Assembly (NCBI GenBank): GCA_934462775.1
Contig: CAKSIR010000109.1
Coordinates: forward strand, 1-7,961
Source: an uncultured Ruminiclostridium sp.
Lineage (GTDB): Bacteria; Bacillota; Clostridia; Oscillospirales; Ruminococcaceae
DNA length: 7,961 nt
Direction: 5' to 3'
Shown here: piece after piece, positions 1 through 6,460 of the stretch
How the letters are laid out: every line of letters starts with the position of its first letter
Numbering within the stretch: position 1 is the first letter of the stretch
The notes under the pieces: generated by a model
The model's input: only the letters and a program-made list of their open reading frames with translations
What the model was told of the DNA's origin: nothing
The model's database searches: none
Translations under genes and position numbers: made by a program

Positions 1-231
1 AGTGCGGACTAGCACCGCCGCGCGAGTTCTGCGAAACTGCCGCAGGCAGTTTTGGCAGTGTGTTTGAGCGCGGCGCAGCCACTCGCGGCGCCTGAGCGAG
101 TGCCTTTCTTCCCCTATTCTTTGGGCAAGCAAAGAATAGGGCGAGGGGTTTATTGCTCGGCTGAAATCAATCAAAACTTTATCAAGGGGGCGAGTAGCCC
201 CCTTTCCGCACGAGTGCAAAATTTCTATAAA
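1..231. repeat. Hairpin-dense intergenic DNA left of the operon terminator
   Basis: No credible gene is seen here. The stretch is unusually rich in short inverted repeats. A perfect 8-bp stem with a GCA loop lies at 34-41/45-52. A 6-bp stem lies at 80-85/97-102. A perfect 12-bp stem with a 6-base loop lies at 112-123/130-141. An 8-bp stem, AAGGGGGC with GCCCCCTT, lies at 184-191/197-204. None is followed by a convincing T-tract on either strand, so they do not look like simple terminators. The density suggests a dispersed palindromic element or a structured RNA tail, but only a genome-wide search for copies could tell. The one open frame here (TTG at 52) begins inside a palindrome, has no ribosome binding site, and I do not count it as a gene. 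Confidence 0.5.
112..141. repeat. Perfect 12-bp inverted repeat with 6-base loop
   Basis: The arms CCCTATTCTTTG (112-123) and CAAAGAATAGGG (130-141) are exact reverse complements around the loop GGCAAG. This is the longest perfect palindrome noticed in the window. It has no downstream T-run on either strand, so it is not a standard intrinsic terminator. It resembles dispersed intergenic palindromes built around a CTTTG/CAAAG core, but that comparison is from memory and unverified. Confidence 0.65.
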
Positions 232-267
232 CAAAAAAATCCCGCCGTTACTCCAACGGCGAGATTT
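232..267 (-). terminator. Intrinsic terminator of the peptide-transport operon
   Basis: Read on the minus strand, a 13-bp stem (267-255 with 249-237, one mismatch between 262 and 242) closes a 5-base loop at 250-254. It is followed directly by seven U residues, the complement of A233-239. The GC-rich core is CGCCGTT/AACGGCG. This is a classical Rho-independent terminator, placed about 110 bp past the stop codon of the last operon gene and in the right direction to end the transcript. Confidence 0.85.
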
Positions 268-297
268 CATAAAACGTATTAAAAGGCGGAATTGCCA

Positions 298-375
298 CTG
301 GGCGCAGCCCAGCAAACCAAGTTTTAAATTATAGCCCCCGAGCGCAGCTCGGAACAGCCTCCAGGCGCAGCCTGG
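298..375. repeat. Three GCA-triloop mini-hairpins after the peptidase stop codon
   Basis: Three 15-base stem-loops share one design: a perfect 6-bp stem, a GCA loop (TGC on the transcribed strand) and the common core GCGCAGC. They are 298-312 (CTGGGC/GCCCAG), 338-352 (CCGAGC/GCTCGG) and 361-375 (CCAGGC/GCCTGG). The stem sequences differ but stay complementary, so base pairing rather than exact sequence appears to be kept. The last one directly abuts the peptidase stop codon at 376-378. On the operon mRNA they form a chain of small hairpins between the coding end and the terminator, possibly protecting the 3' end from exonucleases. They could instead be copies of a genome-wide mini-repeat. Confidence 0.6.
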
Positions 376-1443
376 TTAGCCAACAATGGTCAGCTCCTTG
401 CTCGCTTTGTTCAGCACCTCGCAGCCGTCCTCGGTAACAATAACCAAATCCTCGATTCTCACGCCGAACTCGCCCGGCAGATAAATACCGGGCTCAACGG
501 AAAACGCCATTCCCGGCTGAACGGGAATGCTGCTTGCGCCGCTTACATCAGGCGGCTCGTGGCAGTCAAGACCGATTCCGTGTCCAAGACGGTGGGTGAA
601 ATATTTGCCGTAACCGCCCTCGGTGATGATGTCGCGGGCGATTTTGTCAATGTCGGACAGCAGCATTCCCGGCTTTATCATTTTTTCGGCGGTTTCGTTG
701 GCACGCTTTACAAGCTCGTAAACCTCGCGCTGCTTCGGAGAAACCTCCTTAAAGAAAACCGTTCTCGTCATGTCGCACCAGTAACGGTTTATCGGGATAA
801 AAATGTCGAACGTTGCGCTGTCCCCCGCCTTTACGACAGTGGAATCGCCGTCATGATGCGGGTCGGCGCCGTTTGGACCAAAGCATACCAGCTGAACGCC
901 CTCGCAGTCTGCGCCGTTTTCAAGATAAAGCTGATTAACGCGGGCGGCAAGCTCGTTTTCACGCTTGCCCTCTTTAAGCTCGCTGATGATGGCGGCAACG
1001 ACCTTGTCGTTGATGGCGGAGCTTCTGCGCAGCGCCTCAATCTCGGCCTTGTCCTTTATCATGCGGGCAGTGTCAACAGGCGCAGAGCCAAGAACAGGCT
1101 TCACGTCAGGGCGCAGCTCCATCAGCCCGATAAGGAATTTGCTCGACCAGAACTTGTCAATGCCAAGCTTGCCGCCCTTAACCTTTTCCGCAAGCTGCTT
1201 GACCGGGTTGTCGCTGTCGGTGTGGGTGTACAGCGGAATGTCGCTTTCTGCAATGCCGAAAATTTCGTTGCCGAACAGCATTGTGTTTCCGTCTGCGTCA
1301 AGATACAGCGCAATCATGCGCTCGTGCGGGTCAATCCAAAGCCCTGTCAGATAATAAAGCGAGGCGGTGGAGCTGATTATTATCTGCTCAAGACCTGCTT
1401 TTTTCATATTATCCGTAACGCGGGCAATACGCTCCTTGTTCAT
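376..1443 (-). CDS. M24 family metallopeptidase, Xaa-Pro dipeptidase/aminopeptidase type
   Basis: This 355-residue cytoplasmic enzyme is predicted to cleave the bond before proline in short peptides, using two metal ions (commonly Mn or Co in this family). Residues 1 to about 125 form a creatinase-type N-terminal domain and 130-355 the pita-bread catalytic domain. All five expected metal ligands are visible: D213, D224 (in CDMTRT), H288 (in HRLGHGIG), E317 (in VEPGIY) and E331 (in RIEDL). H196/H197 and H295 match conserved substrate-side histidines. The D213-D224 spacing of 11 matches the family. The length is typical of PepQ-like proteins of Gram-positive bacteria. The ATG start follows a GGAGG site (complement of 1449-1453) by 5 bases. 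It is the last operon gene, 12 bp after the cupin gene. Downstream of a peptide importer, it probably digests imported proline peptides. Dipeptidase versus aminopeptidase specificity cannot be settled here. Confidence 0.9.
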   Translation of the reverse strand: MNKERIARVTDNMKKAGLEQIIISSTASLYYLTGLWIDPHERMIALYLDADGNTMLFGNEIFGIAESDIPLYTHTDSDNPVKQLAEKVKGGKLGIDKFWSSKFLIGLMELRPDVKPVLGSAPVDTARMIKDKAEIEALRRSSAINDKVVAAIISELKEGKRENELAARVNQLYLENGADCEGVQLVCFGPNGADPHHDGDSTVVKAGDSATFDIFIPINRYWCDMTRTVFFKEVSPKQREVYELVKRANETAEKMIKPGMLLSDIDKIARDIITEGGYGKYFTHRLGHGIGLDCHEPPDVSGASSIPVQPGMAFSVEPGIYLPGEFGVRIEDLVIVTEDGCEVLNKASKELTIVG

Positions 1444-1455
1444 AAGAACCTCCGA

Positions 1456-1788
1456 TTATTTTGCCATTACGCAAACTATTGTGCAAGGCTTGTCGGTGCG
1501 GTTTTCGCACCAATGCTTTTCTCCCTTGGGAATGAGAGTCGCCTCTCCTGCCTTACAGACATCCTTGTAATCGCCGCTTTCGGTGTAAACCTCGCCCGAA
1601 ACGAACACGCTGTATTCGTCTGCGTCATGGCAGCTGAAGCCGTCGCCCGTTGGCACGCGGTTGCCCGGGAGGAGGTTGATAACGCTGATGTCAATATTTG
1701 TGTACTTGCCCTCAAGGTTCCACAGCTTCATCATTTCGTAAAGCGGAAGTCCTGTTTTCGGTACATTGTTAATTTCGATTTTCTGCAT
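1456..1788 (-). CDS. Small single-domain cupin protein, function unknown
   Basis: The product is 110 residues and a single cupin beta-barrel. Cupin motif 2 is a perfect match, G81-x5-P87-x-G89-x2-H92-x3-N96. Motif 1 is partial: H54, E58 and G65 fit, but the expected first histidine is Ser52. H54, E58 and H92 could still bind a metal, so it may be an enzyme with a reduced ligand set or a ligand-binding protein. No signal peptide is seen, so it is probably cytoplasmic. I chose the ATG at 1788 because the protein then begins MQKIEINNVP, like many small cupins, and a weak AGAAAG site precedes it. An in-frame ATG at 1833, one base after the permease stop codon, would add 15 residues of atypical sequence but could be used by translational coupling. 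It lies between the last permease and the peptidase, which suggests a role in handling the imported substrate. The substrate is unknown. Confidence 0.8.
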   Translation of the reverse strand: MQKIEINNVPKTGLPLYEMMKLWNLEGKYTNIDISVINLLPGNRVPTGDGFSCHDADEYSVFVSGEVYTESGDYKDVCKAGEATLIPKGEKHWCENRTDKPCTIVCVMAK

Positions 1789-1834
1789 GATATACACTTT
1801 CTTTCTGTTTATTTCACTGTTTTTGAGCAGCATT

Positions 1835-2671
1835 TTACTTGTTTCTCATTCGCGGGTCAAGGTAATCTCTCAGACCGTCGCCGATGAAGTTCGCGCCGAT
1901 TGCAACGCTGAAAATTGCAAGTCCCGGGAACGTGGAAATCCACCAGTAGTTGAAGTTCAGCACGCCCTCGCTTACCATTGCGCCCCATTCCGCTGTGGGA
2001 GGAGCAACGCCGAGTCCAAGGAACGAAAGTCCCGAGAACATGAGGATAGCGTTACCGAGGTCAACGGTGCACATAACTATCATTGAGCCTATGCAGTTAG
2101 GCAGGATTTCCTTGAAAAGTATTCTGAAATGGGACGCGCCCATGAGCTTTGCAGCTGTTATATAGTCGTTTTCTCTTGTGGCGATTACAATGCTTCTGGT
2201 AAGGCGGGCGTAGTTCGGCCACCAGATTATGGACATGGCAAAAACCGAGTTGGTAATGTTGGGTCCCAGTGCGGCGGCAATTACCATTGCAAGAATCAGC
2301 GGCGGGAAGGACTGCACCATTTCGCTGAAGCGCATCATAACGTCGTCGACAGCGCCGCCGACATAGCCTGCGATACCGCCGTAAATCATGCCTATTGCAA
2401 AGGAGATAAGGACGGTTATTGCGCCTGCCGTAAGGGAAATGCGCGTACCGTAAAGCACGCGGCTGAATACGTCGCGTCCAAGGCTGTCTGTGCCGAACCA
2501 ATGCTCACCGCTGGGCGCCTGAAAGCGTCCTGCCATATCCTGGTCGGTAACAGGGTCGTAAGGCGAGATAAGGGGAGCGAAAATCGCCACCAGCACCCAC
2601 ATTACGCATATTACAACTCCAAGCTTGAACATGAAGTTTTTTTGTCTGAATAGTGTTTTTATGAAGTTCAT
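1835..2671 (-). CDS. dppC: Peptide ABC transporter permease, DppC/OppC type
   Basis: This 278-residue inner-membrane protein should pair with the DppB-like subunit to form the import channel. The DppC/OppC signature HWFGTDSLGRDVFSR lies at residues 57-71, after the first membrane helix (about 15-35). Further hydrophobic segments lie near 80-103, 118-138, 193-221 and 243-265. The cytoplasmic EAA loop that contacts the ATPases is at about 170-192, with G178 and LPN at 190-192. The C-terminus GDGLRDYLDPRMRNK is typical of the family. The length is slightly short for DppC (often about 300), mostly from a short N-terminal tail. The ATG start follows an AAGGA site. It begins 17 bp after dppB, consistent with co-translation. 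Peptide transport is likely, but nickel and other substrates use the same fold, so exact specificity is open. Confidence 0.92.
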   Translation of the reverse strand: MNFIKTLFRQKNFMFKLGVVICVMWVLVAIFAPLISPYDPVTDQDMAGRFQAPSGEHWFGTDSLGRDVFSRVLYGTRISLTAGAITVLISFAIGMIYGGIAGYVGGAVDDVMMRFSEMVQSFPPLILAMVIAAALGPNITNSVFAMSIIWWPNYARLTRSIVIATRENDYITAAKLMGASHFRILFKEILPNCIGSMIVMCTVDLGNAILMFSGLSFLGLGVAPPTAEWGAMVSEGVLNFNYWWISTFPGLAIFSVAIGANFIGDGLRDYLDPRMRNK

Positions 2672-2688
2672 ATGTTATCCTTTCTTGC

Positions 2689-3702
2689 TTACTGGTATCT
2701 GATACGGGGGTCGATAACGCCGTAGAGAATGTCTATAAGCAGATTGATGACAACATAGGTAAACGCGATGAGCAGCGATACGCCGCATATTGCAGGGAAA
2801 TCAAGGTTGGTCGCCGCAAGGTATGCGTACTGACCGATGCCGGGCCATGAGAAAATCTGTTCAACGAAAACCATACCGCCAAGCAGGTTGCAGAAGCCCA
2901 TTCCCGTAACGGTGATTACAGGGATAAGGGCGTTGTTCAGCGCGTGGCCGCAGACAACTCTGCCCTCGCTCATACCCTTTGAGCGGGCGGTTCTTATGTA
3001 GTCCATGGACATGGTTTCAAGCAGGTTGGAACGGGTCTGACGGGTAATAAGTCCCATTGTGAAAAATCCGAGCACAAGGGCGGGCAGGAACAAATGCTGA
3101 AGCGTATCCGCAAGCATACCGAAATCCCCCCATGAAAGGGCGTCGAAAACGTAAAGACCGGTGCCGCCTGTTGGGCTGTAAATTCGCGGATTGATACGTC
3201 CGCCGCTTGGGAACCAGCCTAAATTGCGGCAAAATACCGTCATTATCAGCAAGGCGAACCAGAAGCTGGGCAGCGAAACGCCGCTGACCGAAATCGCCCT
3301 TAAAATCTGATCCACAGGTTTATTTCTGAACACCGCCGAAATAACGCCGAAAAGCACGCCTAAAACAATGGCGATAAGCATGGCGAAAACGGAAAGCTCC
3401 ACCGTTGCGGGGAAATACTGTGCAAGCTCGTCAAGGACGGGTCTGCCTGTTCTGATCGAGGTGCCTAAATCGCCCTGGAGAATGTTGCCAAGGTAGATGA
3501 AATACTGCTCGTAAAGCGGCTTGTCCAGACCCCATTTCGCCTCGTATGCCGCAACGATCTCAGGGTCAGCCATAGCGGTCTGGCTCAGGTTTGCGGAAAC
3601 AGGGTTACTGGGTACGAGATGCGAAATAAGGAATACCATAAGGGAAACGCCGAACAGCAGGATAACCATAAGCCCCAATCGGCGGAGAATATATTTAAAC
3701 AA
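2689..3702 (-). CDS. dppB: Peptide ABC transporter permease, DppB/OppB type (TTG start)
   Basis: This 337-residue inner-membrane subunit forms a heterodimeric channel with DppC. The N-terminus MFKYILRRLGLMVILLFGVS, with its first membrane helix near 9-30, is characteristic of DppB. The extracytoplasmic region is about 31-98, followed by helices near 100-124, 137-158, 203-221, 257-282 and 305-329. The EAA loop is at about 234-262 (DYIRTARSKG onward). The C-terminal LIDILYGVIDPRIRYQ is a DppB hallmark. The start codon is TTG at 3702-3700, preceded by AAAGGTG at 7-base spacing. No upstream or nearby ATG would keep the conserved first helix, so I accept TTG with confidence. The gene follows the binding-protein gene after a 96-bp gap holding two hairpins. 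The weak start codon and those hairpins together should keep permease output below that of the binding protein. Confidence 0.93.
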   Translation of the reverse strand: MFKYILRRLGLMVILLFGVSLMVFLISHLVPSNPVSANLSQTAMADPEIVAAYEAKWGLDKPLYEQYFIYLGNILQGDLGTSIRTGRPVLDELAQYFPATVELSVFAMLIAIVLGVLFGVISAVFRNKPVDQILRAISVSGVSLPSFWFALLIMTVFCRNLGWFPSGGRINPRIYSPTGGTGLYVFDALSWGDFGMLADTLQHLFLPALVLGFFTMGLITRQTRSNLLETMSMDYIRTARSKGMSEGRVVCGHALNNALIPVITVTGMGFCNLLGGMVFVEQIFSWPGIGQYAYLAATNLDFPAICGVSLLIAFTYVVINLLIDILYGVIDPRIRYQ

Positions 3703-3736
3703 AAGAACACACCTTTCTGTAAGTTTTGCAATCTGT

Positions 3737-3790
3737 GTCTGAAACGTCGCAGCCTGCGGCGCTTCAGACGCAGACCGCCGAAACGGTCTG
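3737..3790 (-). promoter_or_regulatory. Twin hairpins between the binding-protein and permease genes
   Basis: Two inverted repeats lie in the 96-bp gap. The first in the mRNA is a 7-bp perfect stem, CAGACCG (3771-3777) with CGGTCTG (3784-3790). The second is a 33-base imperfect palindrome spanning 3737-3769, with outer arms GTCTGAA/TTCAGAC and inner arms CGCAG/CTGCG. No U-tract follows either, so full termination is unlikely. Such structures after binding-protein genes are known in other ABC operons to stabilise the upstream mRNA segment or cause partial termination, giving binding protein in excess over permease. That role is inferred from position and structure. Confidence 0.7.
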
Positions 3791-3798
3791 TGGTTAAA

Positions 3799-5439
3799 TT
3801 ACTTAGCCTTTAAGTCGCAGAGCTGAATCTTGCAAAGGTCGTTGTATGTGATTTCTGCAAGAGTATCTGTTCTGTAAGCGAATGTTTTCGGGTGCTGAAG
3901 CAGGAATGCGAACGGGTTGTTCTCCTCGAACTTTTCCTGTAATTCCTTGCTGTATTCAGCGCGCTTTGTTTCGTCAGGTTCAACCTGAATCTTGTTTGCA
4001 AGGTCAAGAAGCTCCTTGTTTTCGTCTGTTACTTCCCACTTTGTACGGTTGCCGTAAGCTGTACCGTCCTCGCCAACGCCGGGGAGGAATGCAAACTGGT
4101 TGTTGATGTCGTAGTAGTCTGGGGACCAGAACATTACATAGAATGGCATTGTGCCGTCGCGCATCTTTTCGTAAACGAGAGTTGCTTCAAGGGTTTCGAT
4201 GTTTACTGTGATGTTGATTTCTGCAAGGTCCTGCTTAACCTTCTGAGCGATGGTTGTCCACTCAAGACCCTCGGAGTTGTTGTTTGCGCAGGTAAGAGTT
4301 ACTTCAAAGCCGTCTGCGCAGCCTGCCTCCTCCATAAGAGCCTTAGCCTTGTCCAGGTCGCGGAAGTCGGAATTGCGCTGTAATGCGCCTGAGAAGCCGT
4401 CCTGAACGATGTTCAGCGGGATTGTGCAGCCTGCGCCGCCGAGTGTAAGGTATCCCTCGTAGTCGAGAGCGCAGCGAACTGCTTCCTGAACCTTAGGATT
4501 GCTCATTTCAGGCGAAAGGCTTGCGTCGCGGCTCATAACGAGGAAGGTTTCGAGAGCTGTTGCGCCCTCTTCAATCTGAATGTTTTCCTTGCCGTCAAGC
4601 TGCTTTGCTGTTTCGGAGTTAAGACCGAGAGCAATGTCGATTTCGCCGTTCTGGAGAGCGGTAATCTGTGCGTCAACGCTGGTCATTTCGCGGAGAATGA
4701 TCTTGTTGATGTTGGACTTTTCGCCCCAGTAGTTGTCGTTCTTTACAAGAACAAGCTGCTCTTTCGGAGTCCATGATTCAATGATGTACGGACCTGAGCC
4801 TGCCGATGTTGTATCAAGCCAAGCCTTAGCCGTATCGCTGCCTGAATCGGAGCCGCCGTGTTCCTTTACAACCTCGCTGTCGAGAATGCAGTAAGCGTTT
4901 GATGTAAGCTTTACAAGGAATGACGCGTCAGGCTCGGAAAGCGTGAATACTACTGTTGTGTCGTCAGGCGCTTCAACCTTTTCAACAATCTTTACCATGG
5001 AGTAAGCGTTGCTTTCCTTCATGTTGAGAACGCGGTTTACGCTCCATACAACGTCCTTTGAGGTCAGCTTGTTTCCGCTTGCGAAAACAACGTCGTCGCG
5101 GAGTGTGAATGTGTATACTGTGTTTGTGTCGTCAAGGGTGTAGCCTGTTGCTACGCTTGGCTCAGGAGTTCCCATTGTGCCTGACTTTACGCGGTAAAGC
5201 ATATCGTATGCAGCGTAGGAAATCATGTTTGCGTAAGGCTCGTACATATTGCCGGGGTCAAGCGTTACAAGGTCGGACTGCGCGCCGATTACGACTGTTT
5301 TTGGTGCAGCTGAAGCTGCCGGATCTCCGTTTTCGGAGCCGTCTGTGGTTACAGCGCCGCTGCTGCCTCCGTTGCAGCCTGTTAAAGCTGTCAGAGCAAG
5401 AGCACCGGCAAGCAGCATAGCCAATAATCTCTTTTTCAT
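3799..5439 (-). CDS. dppA: Peptide-binding lipoprotein, solute-binding protein family 5
   Basis: This 546-residue extracellular substrate receptor of the transporter is predicted to be anchored to the membrane by a lipid. The signal peptide has KKR at 2-4, a hydrophobic stretch at 5-20 and the lipobox LTGC, with C22 as the lipidated residue. A flexible Gly/Ser/Asp/Ala linker runs to about residue 47. The family 5 domain follows, with the signature stretch FTLRDDVVFASGNKLTSKDV (111-130), the GSGPY turn at 214-218, and W438-x2-D441-x2-D444 in the region that in DppA/OppA supplies the aspartate binding the peptide amino group (alignment by eye). The length is normal for the family. The ATG at 5439 has a strong AGGAG site (complement of 5446-5450) six bases upstream, fitting high expression. 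It sits between the ATPase and permease genes. Dipeptides or oligopeptides are likely; the exact ligand is not determined by sequence. Confidence 0.93.
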   Translation of the reverse strand: MKKRLLAMLLAGALALTALTGCNGGSSGAVTTDGSENGDPAASAAPKTVVIGAQSDLVTLDPGNMYEPYANMISYAAYDMLYRVKSGTMGTPEPSVATGYTLDDTNTVYTFTLRDDVVFASGNKLTSKDVVWSVNRVLNMKESNAYSMVKIVEKVEAPDDTTVVFTLSEPDASFLVKLTSNAYCILDSEVVKEHGGSDSGSDTAKAWLDTTSAGSGPYIIESWTPKEQLVLVKNDNYWGEKSNINKIILREMTSVDAQITALQNGEIDIALGLNSETAKQLDGKENIQIEEGATALETFLVMSRDASLSPEMSNPKVQEAVRCALDYEGYLTLGGAGCTIPLNIVQDGFSGALQRNSDFRDLDKAKALMEEAGCADGFEVTLTCANNNSEGLEWTTIAQKVKQDLAEINITVNIETLEATLVYEKMRDGTMPFYVMFWSPDYYDINNQFAFLPGVGEDGTAYGNRTKWEVTDENKELLDLANKIQVEPDETKRAEYSKELQEKFEENNPFAFLLQHPKTFAYRTDTLAEITYNDLCKIQLCDLKAK

Positions 5440-5476
5440 TTTCTTCTCCTTTTGTCTGTTAGTTTAGTTTATATAG

Positions 5477-5491
5477 TACGGCTTAGCCGTA
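5477..5491. repeat. Triloop hairpin directly after the dppF stop codon
   Basis: TACGGC (5477-5482) and GCCGTA (5486-5491) form a perfect 6-bp stem around a 3-base loop (TTA; TAA in the mRNA). It begins at the base next to the dppF stop codon (5492-5494). Its size and position match the triloop hairpin abutting the peptidase stop codon. It lies in the 52-bp gap before the binding-protein gene and has no U-tract, so it more likely affects mRNA decay or processing than termination. Confidence 0.6.
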
Positions 5492-6460
5492 TTATCCGAT
5501 GTTGTGGCAGGCGGCAAAGTGTCCGGGCTCTATCTCTTTAAGCTCGGGGCGCTCGGTTCTGCACTTTTCCGTTGCGTAGGGGCAGCGCGTGTGGAAGGCG
5601 CAGCCGCCGGGCGGGTCGATCGGGCTTGGCAGGTCGCCTGCAAGCATGATGCGTTCTTTTGTTTCGCCGTCCTCGTCAATAGTGGGGATTGCGGAAATAA
5701 GCGCCTTTGTGTATGGGTGCAGCGCGTTGTCGTAAATTCTGTCAGACGGCGCAAGCTCCACGATTCTGCCCAGATACATAACGCCGATTCGCTGACAGCA
5801 GTGCTTTACAACGCTCAGATTATGCGAAATGAAAATGTATGTCAGGTCGAACTTTTTTTGCAGGTCCTCAAGGAGGTTGATCACCTGCGCCTGTATCGAT
5901 ACGTCCAGCGCCGAAACAGGCTCGTCGCACACGATAAGCTCAGGCTTTAGGGCGATTGCGCGGGCGATTCCCACACGCTGCTTCTGTCCGCCCGACATTT
6001 CGTGAGGGTAGCGGTCAAGGTAGATACGCGAAAGCCCCACCATGTCGCAAAGCTCTTTCGCCTTATGCTCGCGCTCCGCCTTGTCGTACATTTTGTGGAT
6101 AACGTAAGGCTCGGTAAGAATGTCCTTTATTTTGCGGCGGGGATTCAGGCAGGAGCTTGGATCTTGGAAAATCATCTGGGTTTTCATGCGGAAGTCTTTC
6201 AGCGCCTTTCCCTTGTGGTGGGAAATATCTTCGCCGTGAAACTCTATTCTGCCGCCTGTCAGCGGGTATAATCTGAGGAAAACTTTACCGAGAGTTGATT
6301 TTCCGCAGCCCGATTCGCCGACAAGTCCGAAGGTTTCGCCCTTGTAAATATCTATGGAAATTCCGTCAACGGCTTTCAGGGTAGCTTTCTTGCCCTTTGC
6401 CTTTTTGACGGTAAAATATTGCTTTACGTCTTCTGCCTTAAGCAGGATTTCTTCACTCAT
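5492..6460 (-). CDS. dppF: Peptide ABC transporter ATPase, DppF/OppF type
   Basis: This 322-residue cytoplasmic ATP-binding subunit is predicted to form a heterodimer with the DppD-like ATPase and power peptide import. Walker A is GESGCGKST at 48-56, the Q-loop glutamine is Q99, the ABC signature MSGGQKQR is at 155-162, Walker B ends at D179-E180 and the switch histidine is H213. All catalytic positions are intact. The C-terminal oligopeptide-transporter extension carries C287, C293, C300 and C318 (C-x5-C-x6-C-x17-C), the pattern that binds a [4Fe-4S] cluster in a characterised DppD homologue, so a cluster is plausible here. The ATG start follows AAAGGA by a short spacer. Its first 8 bases overlap the end of dppD (ATGAGTGA), which suggests translational coupling and equal amounts of the two ATPases. 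The DppF assignment over DppD rests on its closer match to the OppF/DppF branch ([11 protein letters not shown]). Confidence 0.93.
   Translation of the reverse strand: MSEEILLKAEDVKQYFTVKKAKGKKATLKAVDGISIDIYKGETFGLVGESGCGKSTLGKVFLRLYPLTGGRIEFHGEDISHHKGKALKDFRMKTQMIFQDPSSCLNPRRKIKDILTEPYVIHKMYDKAEREHKAKELCDMVGLSRIYLDRYPHEMSGGQKQRVGIARAIALKPELIVCDEPVSALDVSIQAQVINLLEDLQKKFDLTYIFISHNLSVVKHCCQRIGVMYLGRIVELAPSDRIYDNALHPYTKALISAIPTIDEDGETKERIMLAGDLPSPIDPPGGCAFHTRCPYATEKCRTERPELKEIEPGHFAACHNIG

Noticed and set aside
184..204. The AAGGGGGC/GCCCCCTT stem as an intrinsic terminator
   Set aside because: Only three T residues end the plus strand copy and none follow on the minus strand. The hairpin at 232-267 has a much better T-tract.
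52..282. A 76-codon plus-strand open frame in the left intergenic region
   Set aside because: It starts with TTG inside a palindrome, has no ribosome binding site and runs through several hairpins and the operon terminator. The translation is of low complexity and unlike any known family.
1789..1833. N-terminal extension of the cupin to the ATG at 1833
   Set aside because: The 15 extra residues look like translated intergenic sequence and the ATG has no clear ribosome binding site. It is kept only as an alternative through coupling to dppC.
559..1887. A 442-codon plus-strand open frame
   Set aside because: It lies wholly antisense to the peptidase and cupin genes, which have clear motifs and ribosome binding sites. 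Its translation shows no recognisable domain, and GC-rich codon structure on the minus strand explains the lack of stops.
2129..2653. A 174-codon plus-strand open frame
   Set aside because: It is antisense to dppC, which is supported by strong family signatures. It is rich in His and Cys without domain order, as expected for a shadow frame.
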